64,000 nt of DNA, taken from positions 93,843 to 157,842 of the forward strand of contig BMJD01000005.1 in the NCBI GenBank assembly GCA_014642895.1, read 5' to 3'. Below are positions 1 through 9,312 of this stretch, piece by piece; position 1 is the stretch's first letter; each line of letters begins with the position of its first letter. The translations under genes and the position numbers were made by a program. A model generated the notes under the pieces. It worked only from the letters and a program-made list of their open reading frames with translations. It ran no database searches and had not been told where the DNA came from. This stretch comes from Lentibacillus populi. Its GTDB lineage: Bacteria > Bacillota > Bacilli > Bacillales > Amphibacillaceae.

Positions 1-93
1 CCCGGAAGATTTTCCATTAATGATACCGGTCGATTTATTAGGAAATTCCGGGTTTAATAAATTGATTCGCTTTATCGGTGTATTGACAGTCAT
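1..93 (-). CDS. nrdB: Ribonucleoside-diphosphate reductase beta subunit, N-terminal fragment
   Basis: Only the first 31 codons lie in the window and the gene runs off its left edge. The start ATG (complement of 91-93) is preceded by GGGGAGG at a normal distance. The peptide begins MTVNTPIKRINLLNPEFPNK and continues into GIINGKSSG, which resembles the N-terminus of class I NrdB proteins. The beta subunit carries the metal-radical cofactor that starts catalysis in NrdA. It lies about 110 bp downstream of nrdA on the same strand, so the two form an nrdAB operon. The identification rests on the short N-terminal match plus operon position, because no metal ligands are visible here. Confidence 0.8.
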   Translation of the reverse strand, partial: MTVNTPIKRINLLNPEFPNKSTGIINGKSSG

Positions 94-204
94 TTATTTT
101 ATTCCTCCCCTATTTAATCAAAACATTACCGGAGTATTTACGGAAAGAAATCAGCGATAGGCCGATTTCTTCCTGTCAAATCTGCAAACAGTTAATTGCG
201 TCTC

Positions 205-2493
205 CTAACTATGACATGCTTCACATTCTTCTATCTCCGCCTGCGAAGTGCTTCTCACATAATACGTTGTTTTCAACCCTTGCTTCCAAGCGTCCATGTG
301 CAGATTCAACAAATCCCTTGCTTTAACATCATGCCGGACGTATAAATTAAAGCTAATCGATTGATCGACATGACGTTGTCGCGCCGCATTTTGTCTAATA
401 CTCCAGTGCTGATCCAATTCATGCCGGGATCTGCGGTAAAAGGCATATGTCGTATGATCCAAATCTGGTGCTGTAACTTTGAATTTGAAATTCTTCTTTT
501 CCTCGGCATATTCTACAGCATAGATCGGATCAATCCCGTCTGTTGAGCCACCGATTTTCGCAGTCGATGAATTGGGTGCTACAGCCATTAGCCAACCGTT
601 ACGGATACCATGCTTTGCAACTTGTTCTCTCAGTTCCAGCCAGCGATCTTTATTGTACCCTTTCCGGTTAAAATAGGCACCCGTCTGCCATTCCGAACCT
701 GAGAAATTACTGTATGCTCCCTTTTCTTTAGCAAGCTGCATCGATGACCTAATCGCATGATAGGCAATATTCTCGTACAATTCATCCGCATATGCTACCG
801 CTTGATCGGATTCCCAATAAATACCTTTCAGTGCCAATAGATGATGCCAACCAAAAGTTCCCAATCCCACTGCACGGTATTTCTGGTTCGTTACTTGCGC
901 TTGTCCAACCATAATCGTGTTCAAATCAATTACATTGTCAAGCATCCGCATTTGGATCGGAATAAGTCGATCTAATACATCTGCCTCTACTGCACGCGGA
1001 AGATTAATGGATGATAGATTACAAACAACAAAATCACCAGGTTTCCTTACAATGACAATATTTCCTTCATTATCTTGATATTCATTGGTAATCATCGTCG
1101 CGGACATATTTTGCATAATCTCCGTGCACAAATTGCTGCAGTAAATCGATGTACGACCAGCCCCACGTACATGTTTATTCGGGTTCTGCCGGTTCGCTTC
1201 ATCGCGGTAAAACATGTACGGTGTACCGGTTTCGAGCTGGGCAACCATGATTCGCGCCATAATATCCATCGCCCGATACGTTTTCCGGGGGAGCAACGGA
1301 TGGTTCACCGCTTCCTCGTATTTTTCGGCAAAGTATTTCTGGTCTATTTCGTCATAAAAGTCCTCTAAACCAAGTGCATTACCGAATTCATCTTTCCATC
1401 CCATTATCTGTTTCACCTGATGCGGACAAAAAGTGTGCCACTGGCCAATACTGCGGCCATTCTCATCAACTTCCTGCAGTTTTTCCATAAATAAGTCAGG
1501 AATCGCTACACCGGTAAAAATATCATGAGCTTTACGCCTTTCATCCCCATTATTCGTTTTCAGATCAAGGAAACCATTCATGATGTCCTTATGAAACACA
1601 TCCAGATAAATCGCAACAGCTCCTTGACGCTGGCCAAGCTGATCAACACTGACCGCTGTATCATTCAGCAAACGGATCCAGGGAACAACACCGGATGAAT
1701 TTCCTTTGAATTTTTTAATATCCGATCCAAGTGCTCGCACTTTTCCGTAATAAACACCGATCCCGCCGCCATCTTTACTAAGTCTGGCAATGTCCCAGTT
1801 ATTTAAATAGATCCCATCAAGTGAGTCATCAACCGTATCAATAAAGCACGAGGAAAGCTGACCAAAGCTTTTTCCCGCGTTGGCAAGTGTTGGTGTTGCT
1901 ACAGTCATATACAGGTTACTCATTGCCCAGTAAGCTTCTTTTACCAATTCCAGTCGGTTTTCCTTTGGTTCGTGCTTCATCAATGTCATGGCGATAATCA
2001 TGAATCGCTCTTGCGGCAGTTCATAAATCTGATGTTCATGGTCCTTTGTTATGTAACGGTCAGCAAGCAAAAACAGGCCGATATAATTAAACAATTGATC
2101 CCGTTCAGGATCGATTTCTTTTTCCAATGCTTTGATTTCGTCTTTTTCGTAAAAACAGAGCAGATCTTCTGCATAGATTCCTTTCTCTGAAAGCGTCCTG
2201 ATTAGTTGATAAAAATCGCCATATTTTATGTCTTCGTTATAGCCGCGGTTTGTGGCCGCCTGCTGATATAATTCGTTTAAATACATTCTGGCAGCAACAA
2301 AAGTCCACCCCGGCTGATCCATCGCAATATTATTCAGCGCATAGAATAATGCCTGCTGGTTTGCTTCCTCTTTTGATACGTCTAAAGCCTTTATTTGTTG
2401 TGTGATGCTTGCTGTATCCAGATGATATTTTTGTGCAGCTGCATCCAGTTCGGCAATGATGTCATCCATGACTGAAGCTGTTTGTAAACTCAT
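205..2493 (-). CDS. nrdA: Class I ribonucleoside-diphosphate reductase alpha subunit
   Basis: This is the large catalytic subunit that reduces ribonucleoside diphosphates to deoxyribonucleotides with NrdB. The 762-residue product shows the first redox cysteine in QLSSCFID (about Cys216), the NxCxE catalytic motif in SNLCTEI (about Cys456 and Glu458) and a C-terminal CxxC in EECEACHS that exchanges electrons with thioredoxin or glutaredoxin. I see no canonical ATP-cone signature at the N-terminus, so allosteric activity control may be reduced. An in-frame start lies 11 codons upstream, but GGGAGG sits directly ahead of MSLQTAS, so 2493 is chosen. A cobalamin riboswitch and a terminator precede the gene. 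This suggests it is switched off when B12 is present and a B12-dependent reductase encoded elsewhere can replace it (inference from known cases). Confidence 0.93.
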   Translation of the reverse strand: MSLQTASVMDDIIAELDAAAQKYHLDTASITQQIKALDVSKEEANQQALFYALNNIAMDQPGWTFVAARMYLNELYQQAATNRGYNEDIKYGDFYQLIRTLSEKGIYAEDLLCFYEKDEIKALEKEIDPERDQLFNYIGLFLLADRYITKDHEHQIYELPQERFMIIAMTLMKHEPKENRLELVKEAYWAMSNLYMTVATPTLANAGKSFGQLSSCFIDTVDDSLDGIYLNNWDIARLSKDGGGIGVYYGKVRALGSDIKKFKGNSSGVVPWIRLLNDTAVSVDQLGQRQGAVAIYLDVFHKDIMNGFLDLKTNNGDERRKAHDIFTGVAIPDLFMEKLQEVDENGRSIGQWHTFCPHQVKQIMGWKDEFGNALGLEDFYDEIDQKYFAEKYEEAVNHPLLPRKTYRAMDIMARIMVAQLETGTPYMFYRDEANRQNPNKHVRGAGRTSIYCSNLCTEIMQNMSATMITNEYQDNEGNIVIVRKPGDFVVCNLSSINLPRAVEADVLDRLIPIQMRMLDNVIDLNTIMVGQAQVTNQKYRAVGLGTFGWHHLLALKGIYWESDQAVAYADELYENIAYHAIRSSMQLAKEKGAYSNFSGSEWQTGAYFNRKGYNKDRWLELREQVAKHGIRNGWLMAVAPNSSTAKIGGSTDGIDPIYAVEYAEEKKNFKFKVTAPDLDHTTYAFYRRSRHELDQHWSIRQNAARQRHVDQSISFNLYVRHDVKARDLLNLHMDAWKQGLKTTYYVRSTSQAEIEECEACHS

Positions 2494-2576
2494 TTCTTCT
2501 TCCTCCCTTTTCCGATATATGTCCAAAACAAGTGCCCGAAGTCAACCCTTACTTTTTGAACATCCTTTTCCGGGAA

Positions 2577-2608
2577 TTAAAAATCCACCCAATATTATTT
2601 GAGTGGAT
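2577..2608 (-). terminator. Intrinsic terminator between the cobalamin riboswitch and nrdA
   Basis: On the minus strand an 8-bp stem (ATCCACTC with GGGTGGAT, one G-U pair) and a 10-base loop are followed by a run of T. It lies between the cobalamin aptamer and the nrdA start, as expected for a riboswitch expression platform acting by premature termination. No anti-terminator pairing was worked out. Confidence 0.65.
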
Positions 2609-2654
2609 GAAACGACAGCACAACTAAACGAAGGGTAACTTGTCCCTACAGAGG

Positions 2655-2706
2655 TTGTTCAAAAGATCCAGTAAATAAAGACACATTTATCCTCCCTTTT
2701 GAACAC
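2655..2706. repeat. Short GTTCAAAAG inverted-repeat element
   Basis: The ends GTTCAAAAG and CTTTTGAAC are inverted repeats about 35 bp apart. The interior (AGTAAATAAAGACACAT, then ATCCTCC) matches the two ends of the 285-bp element at 37398-37682, so this looks like an internally deleted copy of the same family. A further half-site, ACTTTTTGAAC, lies near 2550. Confidence 0.6.
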
Positions 2707-2764
2707 ACACCTACAGCACCATCATCCCATCTTCTCAATCCCCGAAGAAGCTGAAATTTCACCT

Positions 2765-2935
2765 TATACTAGACAGGTCTCCTGACTGATGCTTCCACCT
2801 ACTCCTGATTCCTTCCCGTATACCACGTACACAGTGGATCTCTTCACTTTCGTCAGCATTTACAGTTGCGGGGGCAGTTCTGGACTTTCACCAGATTCCC
2901 AATTAAGCCAAACGGCATCTTAGCCTAGGTTAAAA
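2765..2935 (-). promoter_or_regulatory. Cobalamin (AdoCbl) riboswitch
   Basis: Read on the minus strand, the region holds the conserved blocks of the cobalamin riboswitch in order: GGGAATCTGGTGAAAGTCC, then the B12 box core GCCCCCGCAACTGTAAATGC, and a 3' block with CATCAGTCAGGAGACCTG. It lies upstream of nrdAB on the same strand with a terminator between. Cobalamin riboswitches upstream of B12-independent ribonucleotide reductases are known in other bacteria, where the vitamin represses the class I enzyme. The end coordinates are approximate. Confidence 0.93.
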
Positions 2936-3074
2936 TACTATATATAGTTTTATTGTTAATAATTAATACAATATATTGTATTAATTATGTAATACCAATA
3001 CTAAATCAATTCTTCTGTTTTGGCAAGAGGTGAATTTACTTTTCCTCAGATTTATCGTCAATTCGTGGATAATG

Positions 3075-3255
3075 TTTCGCCAGCTTAGACGATATTTCGC
3101 TAATTTTGGATAGTTTCTTTGGAGTCAGGAAGGTATCCTGCAATTCAGGAGTTCTGAACGATTTCTCGCAGTTCCGCATGATATCCTACATTCCCGACGA
3201 TCCCCGGTCTCCGGACGATTTCAAGCCGGTTCTGCACGATATCAGCGAATTCCCC
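3075..3255. repeat. Degenerate ~20-bp tandem repeats (ACGATWTC type)
   Basis: Units of about 20 bp, each with a GATATC/GATTTC-like core and a TTCC/TTCCC end, follow each other, for example GAACGATTTCTCGCAGTTCC then GCATGATATCCTACATTCCC. An open reading frame of 90 codons crosses the array but has no ribosome binding site and no recognisable product. The layout resembles the GATGTT arrays elsewhere in the window, with a different core sequence. Confidence 0.55.
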
Positions 3256-3339
3256 GCGTTTTATCCGAAAATAAAATTACCGGGCATAGCAAAAAGCCAG
3301 TGGTCAGTATCACATTCGGCCGCTTATCCGAGAATTATT

Positions 3340-3376
3340 GAAAACTGCCCGCCTCCAGGCGGACAGTTTTCCTTTT
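3340..3376. terminator. Strong stem-loop terminator
   Basis: A stem of about 14 bp (AAAACTGCCCGCCT with AGGCGGACAGTTTT, one mismatch) has a 2-base apex and is followed by T-rich sequence on the plus strand and A-rich sequence on the other side. It lies just beyond the 3' end of the minus-strand symporter gene and could serve both strands. Confidence 0.7.
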
Positions 3377-3443
3377 AGATAAATAACCAGGCTATCGCGT
3401 TCACCAGCAAAATTAGCCAATACCTGGCGATTAACCTTTAGCC

Positions 3444-4868
3444 TTATTTGTCAGCGTGTTCCGCTTGCTCACGGTCCCAAAATGCAACGCCTGTATCATC
3501 TTCCAGGGTATCGCGGTAAAAGACTGGGTCTTTCCCTGCCTTACGCTGCTCTTGATAATCTTTCAGGACACGACTTGCAACTTTAAACAATCTCGTAATG
3601 GCGTAAAGGTTGATTAATGCCATGATCGCCATCGTCAGGTCTGCAAGTGCCCAGACGAGGTCGAATGTCGCAATTGCCCCAAATACGACCATTGCAAGGA
3701 CGGCGATGCGGTAAATGAATAGACCTACTTTACTGTCCTTCACATAACCAATATTGTTTTCACCGTAATAATAGTTGCCTAAAATCGAACTGTAGGCAAA
3801 CAAGAAGATTGCAATCGCTATAAACACTGCAGCCCAGTCGCCAATATGAATTCCAAAAGCATTTTGTGTCAATTGAATACCATCCAGCTCACTTCCCTCA
3901 TAGCCCCCAGCCGAAATGATAATAAATGCTGTTGCACTACAAATGAGTATCGTATCAAAGAATACACCTAAAGCCTGAATTAATCCTTGCTTGGCCGGGT
4001 GTGTAACTTCAGCCGTTGCTGCAGCATTTGGCGCACTACCCATACCAGCCTCATTCGAGAATAAACCACGCTTAATCCCCATCATAATCGCGGCACCAAA
4101 TCCGCCACCAGCCACTTCACGTATTCCAAAGGCATTTTCAATAATCAATCCAATCATATCAGGAACTGCTGTAATATTAATAATAAGTACATAAATTGCT
4201 ATAAAAATGTATAAAATTGCCATTATCGGCACAATAATTTGTGTTACATTGGCAATGCTTCTCAGGCCGCCAAAGATTACAATAGCAGTTAATAAAGCCA
4301 ATATAACAGCCATGTAATTTTTATTAAAATCAAATTCACCGGAGAATGCCAGACTAATCGTATTTGACTGGACAGAGTTAAAAACAAGCCCATATGTGAA
4401 TGTTATCGTAATCGCAAAGACAATTGCCAGCCATCGCTTATTAAGCCCCTTCTCCATGTAATAAGCAGGCCCGCCACGATACTGATTTTTCTCTGGCACC
4501 TTATAAACTTGTGCCAATGTACTTTCTACAAAGGCAGACGCCGAACCTAGCAATGCTATCAGCCACATCCAAAAGACAGCACCAGGACCGCCAGCGGCTA
4601 CCGCAGTTGCAACACCAGCAAGGTTACCTGTTCCAACCCTTGATGCAGCACTGATGGCAAAAGCCTGAAACGATGATGTACCCTTTTTTCCTTCCGCACT
4701 CACAGCCCGCTTATCAAAAATAACCCGGAACATCTCGGGAAACATTCTGAACTGAACAAAATTTGTCTTTACTGTGAACCATAGACCTAATCCAATTAAA
4801 ACGATAATCAGGACATACTCCCACAATACGTCATTAACTTCCCCTACTAAATTTTCAATGAAACCCAT
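3444..4868 (-). CDS. Sodium:alanine/glycine symporter (AGCS family)
   Basis: This 474-residue integral membrane protein belongs to the alanine/glycine:cation symporter family (AlsT/AgcS type), which imports small neutral amino acids with Na+ or H+. It shows the family motifs SAASRVGTGNLAGVATA near residue 75 and GLFSNEAGMGSAPNAAA near residue 265, with about ten hydrophobic segments. The start ATG at 4868 has GGGAG nine bases upstream. It stands alone, with a terminator downstream and a repeat upstream. The exact substrate (alanine, glycine, glutamine or serine) cannot be told from sequence. Confidence 0.93.
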   Translation of the reverse strand: MGFIENLVGEVNDVLWEYVLIIVLIGLGLWFTVKTNFVQFRMFPEMFRVIFDKRAVSAEGKKGTSSFQAFAISAASRVGTGNLAGVATAVAAGGPGAVFWMWLIALLGSASAFVESTLAQVYKVPEKNQYRGGPAYYMEKGLNKRWLAIVFAITITFTYGLVFNSVQSNTISLAFSGEFDFNKNYMAVILALLTAIVIFGGLRSIANVTQIIVPIMAILYIFIAIYVLIINITAVPDMIGLIIENAFGIREVAGGGFGAAIMMGIKRGLFSNEAGMGSAPNAAATAEVTHPAKQGLIQALGVFFDTILICSATAFIIISAGGYEGSELDGIQLTQNAFGIHIGDWAAVFIAIAIFLFAYSSILGNYYYGENNIGYVKDSKVGLFIYRIAVLAMVVFGAIATFDLVWALADLTMAIMALINLYAITRLFKVASRVLKDYQEQRKAGKDPVFYRDTLEDDTGVAFWDREQAEHADK

Positions 4869-5156
4869 GGTGAAATTCTCCCTTCAAATTGATGAAACCC
4901 TTTACACTATATGTATTCTTTTACATTTCCCGATATTTATATAAAAGAAACGTTTTAGAAAAGTGGAAACTTGTGTTGTACAGTCCATACTGATGTATGC
5001 AATAAGGATAAGCAGAAATCCCTAAAATAAGTGCAAGAAGGAAAATAATTCATAAGAAAAGAAGCCGTTCAAGCAGGCTCCTGTTCATATGTTATATTTA
5101 AATATTGTAGCTTATTCTTTGTTCCGAAACAAACTTTTCATTTTTCATATTTTTCG

Positions 5157-5363
5157 TTCGTAGTAAAGAAAGCATATATATTTTACCTGTAACAATTCAT
5201 TACCAGAATGTGCCATGTCCAGCTCCAGCGCCCAGCGGCTAGTGTGCTTCCTTCACCTCCGTACGATAAGTCAACATCGGTTCGCTTCCAGCTCACCGTG
5301 TTTCCTTTATCTCCTGCGGTTCAGTCCAGCACATACGCCGCTAACCGGGCGCTTCCGCTTTTC
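5157..5363 (-). repeat. 207-bp dispersed element, copy 1
   Basis: This copy reads in the minus direction from GAAAAGCGGAAGCGCCC to a GTAAAGAAAG-type end (5161-5171). It shares an internal block ATGTTGACTTATCGTA and the closing GCTGGAGCTGGACATGGC with copies at 29757-29963 and 34866-35072, and all three are about 207 bp. Its left end abuts the TAA stop of the thioesterase gene. No open reading frame is conserved among the copies, so it is a small non-autonomous element. Confidence 0.85.
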
Positions 5364-5876
5364 TTAGTTCCAAGGGTAAGCTGTACCGAAATTTTTTGCC
5401 AGTTCTTTTGCATGCTGTCTTCTTTTTTTCCGCTGCGCAGCACGTTCAGGGGCAAATTGATGCAATTGTTTTTCCTGTTCGGTTTCCGGATAAACTTCCG
5501 GGACTGGAATAGGGCGTCCATTATCATCGACCGCTACAAACGTTAAAAAGGCAGTTGTACAAACGCTCCGTTCGCCTGTCAATAAATCTTCCGTAACGGC
5601 TTTAACGAATACCTCCATCGACGTATTATGTGTCCACGTGACAAAGGCCTCAACACAAATGGAGTCTCCTTCTTTGACAGGCTCGAGAAAATCCACGGAA
5701 TCAGTTGAAGCCGTAACAACCGGCAGCCGTGCATGTCTGATAGCCGCAAGCGCTGCTACATCATCGATATGCGCCATTAATTTTCCACCAAACAATGTAC
5801 CATGGTTGTTCGTATCCGGTGGTAAAACGTGTGATGTTTTAACTGCTAATGAATTTGAACATGGTTTTCTGTCCAT
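5364..5876 (-). CDS. Acyl-CoA thioesterase, hot-dog fold (YkhA/YciA type)
   Basis: The 170-residue protein is a cytoplasmic hot-dog fold thioesterase that hydrolyses acyl-CoA to free acid and CoA. The family signature is clear: PPDTNNHGTLFGGKLMAHID near residues 19-38, then the aspartate-rich helix with AALAAIRHA, and a basic C-terminal tail. AGGAGGAGAGG precedes the ATG at 5876. The stop codon TAA touches the end of the 207-bp element, so the original C-terminus may have been slightly changed by that insertion. The family is broad in chain-length preference, so the substrate is unknown. Confidence 0.9.
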   Translation of the reverse strand: MDRKPCSNSLAVKTSHVLPPDTNNHGTLFGGKLMAHIDDVAALAAIRHARLPVVTASTDSVDFLEPVKEGDSICVEAFVTWTHNTSMEVFVKAVTEDLLTGERSVCTTAFLTFVAVDDNGRPIPVPEVYPETEQEKQLHQFAPERAAQRKKRRQHAKELAKNFGTAYPWN

Positions 5877-5984
5877 TTTACTACCTCTCCTCCTATTGAA
5901 TTCATGCTAAGAAATATTTTACTGTCGGGAATTATTGGTAATGTACTACTCTCCAACACACGAAACGCTAACAGTTCCTCCTTA

Positions 5985-7427
5985 TTACAAAATCGGTGAC
6001 AATAACCGGGATAGTGATTCTTTAAAACGGATTCCCAACGAGCGTTTTTCATACAATTTTTTGGTCATTTGCGTTGACAGGGAAATATCATGTTGAAATG
6101 CCTCGACCAATTTTTCGGCAATTACCGCATCATATAAAAATGCATTCACTTCAAAATTCAGGCGAAAACTGCGTACATCAATGTTAGCCGTTCCCACAGA
6201 AGCAATTTTGCCATCGACAATAATTGTTTTCGCGTGTAAAAAACCATTTTGATAAATGTAAACCTCTGCACCAGCATTTAATAAATCGCCAACATAGGAC
6301 AGTGTTGCCCAATAAACAAATGGATGATCCGGTTTATTTGGTATCATAACCTTAATATTCACACCAGATAAAGCTGCTATTCTTAGAGCATCACGCAGAC
6401 TTTCATCGGGAATAAAGTACGGTGTTTGCACATAAACATACTCCTTTGCCGATAAAATCATTTTGATGTACCCATTTTTTATTTGTTCCCATTCCGAATC
6501 AGGCCCGCTGGAAACGATCTGAATTCCAACATCCCCCTCCGGAACGGCCGCATAATAGCGATCTTCATACAAAATATCATTTCGTGATGCCTGGTTCCAA
6601 TCAAGGATAAAACGGGTTTGCATATTCGTAACCGCATCACCAACAACCCGCAAATGATTATCCCGCCAATAGCCAAACTTTTTAGCCTTCCCAAGGTATT
6701 CATCACCAATATTAAAGCCACCAATATAGCCAATCCGGCCATCAATGATTGCCAGTTTCCGGTGGTTACGGTAGTTAATTTTAAAGTTTACCTTAGGAAT
6801 CTTTGGCGGGAAGAATGCTTCGATCTGACCTCCCGCACGCCGAATCCGCTTAATAAATTTTCTGCTTAATGATCGCGAGCCCATATCATCATAAAGAACA
6901 CGTACCTCCACACCTTCATTGGCCTTTTTAACTAAACAATCCGCAATCTGTTTACCTAGCTGATCGTAGCGAATAATATAGTAAAGCAAATGAATATGGT
7001 CAGTTGCTTGCTCCAGGTCCTTGATTAGGGCAGCAAACTTTTCCTTGCCATCGGTATATATATCTACCCGATTATCCTGGGTGAAAATTGCATCATTGTT
7101 TCGTAAATGTAAAAAGTACAGATCTTTATAGGCAGCAATATCAGGATGCTTGAACACAAACCGGTCCTCTTCCAGTGCCCGCATTTGCGCCTGTACCGCT
7201 TTTTTAACTCCAAGCCTGCTTTTCGTATCCCACGTAAATATCCGCTGTCTGCTTAAATTTTTGCCAAATATTAAATATAAAAAGAAACCGGCAATCGGAA
7301 TAAATAACAAGACCATCAGCCATGCCCATGTAGACTGCGGATCCTTACGTTCAAGGAAAATAATCGTAAAAGCAAGTGCAATGTTGAAAATGATTATAAA
7401 ACCTAAAAAATAGGGAATGAAAACCAT
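5985..7427 (-). CDS. cls: Cardiolipin synthase
   Basis: This membrane enzyme of the phospholipase D superfamily joins two phosphatidylglycerol molecules into cardiolipin and glycerol. The 480-residue product has two N-terminal membrane helices (about residues 5-25 and 35-55) and the two HKD motifs: HRKLAIIDGRIGYIGG near residue 220 and HAKTIIVDGKIASVGT near residue 400. Length and layout match ClsA proteins of Bacillaceae. GGGAGG precedes the ATG at 7427. It lies between the thioesterase and the methionine lyase genes without clear functional coupling. Confidence 0.95.
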   Translation of the reverse strand: MVFIPYFLGFIIIFNIALAFTIIFLERKDPQSTWAWLMVLLFIPIAGFFLYLIFGKNLSRQRIFTWDTKSRLGVKKAVQAQMRALEEDRFVFKHPDIAAYKDLYFLHLRNNDAIFTQDNRVDIYTDGKEKFAALIKDLEQATDHIHLLYYIIRYDQLGKQIADCLVKKANEGVEVRVLYDDMGSRSLSRKFIKRIRRAGGQIEAFFPPKIPKVNFKINYRNHRKLAIIDGRIGYIGGFNIGDEYLGKAKKFGYWRDNHLRVVGDAVTNMQTRFILDWNQASRNDILYEDRYYAAVPEGDVGIQIVSSGPDSEWEQIKNGYIKMILSAKEYVYVQTPYFIPDESLRDALRIAALSGVNIKVMIPNKPDHPFVYWATLSYVGDLLNAGAEVYIYQNGFLHAKTIIVDGKIASVGTANIDVRSFRLNFEVNAFLYDAVIAEKLVEAFQHDISLSTQMTKKLYEKRSLGIRFKESLSRLLSPIL

Positions 7428-7636
7428 GGAGATCCTCCCTTCGCCAACACACCAGGTACTTCCTGTTAATTAATACGGATTAATCCAGTAAAAAGCTTCA
7501 GCTAAGTTATTATTGTATACTAGTATTGGCAAAAAACAAGCATGGAAAAAAAAGCCACTCCATATTGTATCGCAAAAAGCCGTACCACTTAAAGAGCAGT
7601 ACGACTTACAAGGTCATTTTCCATTATCCGCGTTCC

Positions 7637-8821
7637 CTACATTTTATCCAGCGCCTGTTCCAAATCATGCCAAATATCTTCCCATGCTTCCAATCCGACT
7701 GATAAGCGAATGAGTTGATCGGTTATTCCCATTTTCAGTCTCGACGTTTCCGGGATAACCGCATGGGTCATGGTTGCTGGATGCTCGATTAACGTCTCGG
7801 CGTCTCCAAGGCTAACCGCAATTTTCAAAAACGACAATGCATTTAACAGCGCCTGTGCATCCTGTTTCGTTCCGTTGATTTCAAACGAAATAACACCACC
7901 GCCACGTTTCATCTGCTTTTCCCTAATCAGATAATCCGGATGGGCTTCGTCGTCAGGATAATATACGTTTGCCACTTTCGGGTGATTCCGCAGCTTCACA
8001 AAAATTTTCTCGGCATTATCACAGTGCCGGTCAAGACGGATCGGCAACGTCTTTAAACCCCTGATTAAGAGCCATGCATCAAATGGGGAAATAATCCCGC
8101 CGATATCCTTCTGGGTCGTCATTTGCACCGAATCCAAAAATTCCTTTTTCCCGACAGCAAGACCTGCCACGACATCTCCATGCCCACCGATATATTTTGT
8201 TGCACTATGAATGACAACATCACACCCCAAATCAAGCGGTCGTTGCAAGTATGGTGAGGAAAATGTATTATCCACCACAACTGGGACATTAAATTCCTTG
8301 GCAACATTCGCAACCATTTCCAGGTCAATCAGCTTCATCGTCGGATTGATCGGTGTTTCCACATAAATACACGCGGTCTCCGGTTTGATTATGGCACGAA
8401 GCTTTTCAGTGGATTCCATCCCTGAAAAATCATGTGTTATATGGTACTTTTCTTCCATCATGGCCAAAAGCCCAAACGTACACCCGTACAATCCGGATGA
8501 GCAGACAATATGGTCGTGCGCCTTCGTCAGCGCCACTAATACGGCGGATACTGCAGCCATGCCAGAACCAAATGCGAGTCCCCGCTCGCCATTTTCGAGG
8601 GCGGCAATTCGCTCTTCCAAAACACTCACCGTCGGATTTCCCAAACGTGAGTAAATAAACCCTGCTTCATCCCCTGCAAATCTCCGTTCACCCTGTTCTG
8701 CTGTTTCAAATGTAAATGTCGACGTTTGAAATAATGGTGTTGTTAAACTGTCTAACATGTCTTTTGCATCGTAACCTTCATGAATGACCGACGTTTCAAA
8801 ATGCTTATATTTCCCTGCCAT
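7637..8821 (-). CDS. megL: Methionine gamma-lyase (PLP-dependent)
   Basis: The 394-residue enzyme belongs to the Cys/Met metabolism PLP family. The PLP lysine is in HSATKYIGGHGD, and the family blocks YSRLGNPT and GSGMAAVSA are present. The segment SGLYGCTFGLL keeps the cysteine that is typical of methionine gamma-lyases and differs from cystathionine gamma-synthase and lyase, so I favour cleavage of methionine to methanethiol, ammonia and 2-oxobutyrate. Cystathionine gamma-lyase remains possible. It is not downstream of the S-box riboswitch, which lies 2 kb away on the other strand. A GGGGAGAGG ribosome binding site precedes the start. Confidence 0.85.
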   Translation of the reverse strand: MAGKYKHFETSVIHEGYDAKDMLDSLTTPLFQTSTFTFETAEQGERRFAGDEAGFIYSRLGNPTVSVLEERIAALENGERGLAFGSGMAAVSAVLVALTKAHDHIVCSSGLYGCTFGLLAMMEEKYHITHDFSGMESTEKLRAIIKPETACIYVETPINPTMKLIDLEMVANVAKEFNVPVVVDNTFSSPYLQRPLDLGCDVVIHSATKYIGGHGDVVAGLAVGKKEFLDSVQMTTQKDIGGIISPFDAWLLIRGLKTLPIRLDRHCDNAEKIFVKLRNHPKVANVYYPDDEAHPDYLIREKQMKRGGGVISFEINGTKQDAQALLNALSFLKIAVSLGDAETLIEHPATMTHAVIPETSRLKMGITDQLIRLSVGLEAWEDIWHDLEQALDKM

Positions 8822-9312
8822 CCTGCCCTCTCCCCTTTTTAACCTTTTATTTGTCTACTTCTATGATAGCGGAAATGAGCTGATATTGAAAGCGTTCTCG
8901 GGATTATTAAAAACACCAAGAACCTCTGTCATTAACAAGCCAGAATGCCGTCTTTATCCATGTTACGGATACTTCATTTTTTATAGGCAAGATCATTGCG
9001 TTTTTTAAATCAACATTCTAAAATTGTCTTACTTTGATTTGCAAAAATTCCGTTTGCCAGGTGTTCAAAAAGTCATCAAATGATAAACGAAAAGTGTAGA
9101 GTTAGCGATAGGGGAGCCTTATTAAAACCGCCATTCAACCGCCAACAAGAGAAGTTGGCAAGCCCTGTAAAGCCCCGTTCCTCAAAAGCGTCATCGTCTC
9201 GTCATTCTTGCAACGCATGGTGTTAATATCGATGCTGGCTATTAACGTGGTACTGTTGTTCTCATTTGGTGATCTTTGACTACGTACTTTAACAGATTGA
9301 GAGGGAAACAAT
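8822..9312. other. Intergenic region with one half of a GTTCAAAAAGTC element
   Basis: This divergent gap between the methionine lyase gene and rarD has no supported gene. At 9061-9075 the sequence GTGTTCAAAAAGTCATC matches the left end of the 37398-37682 element. The following 150 bp (ACCGCCAACAAGAGAAGTTGGC and so on) weakly resemble that element's interior, but no closing inverted end is seen. This is probably a truncated copy. Confidence 0.5.

Noticed and set aside
1..160. Plus-strand frame ending in TAG at 158-160, hydrophobic, as a membrane protein C-terminus
   Set aside because: The opposite strand encodes the nrdB N-terminus with a good ribosome binding site downstream of nrdA, which explains the open frame.
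3106..3378. Plus-strand 90-codon gene
   Set aside because: It spans a degenerate tandem repeat and a terminator hairpin and has no ribosome binding site.
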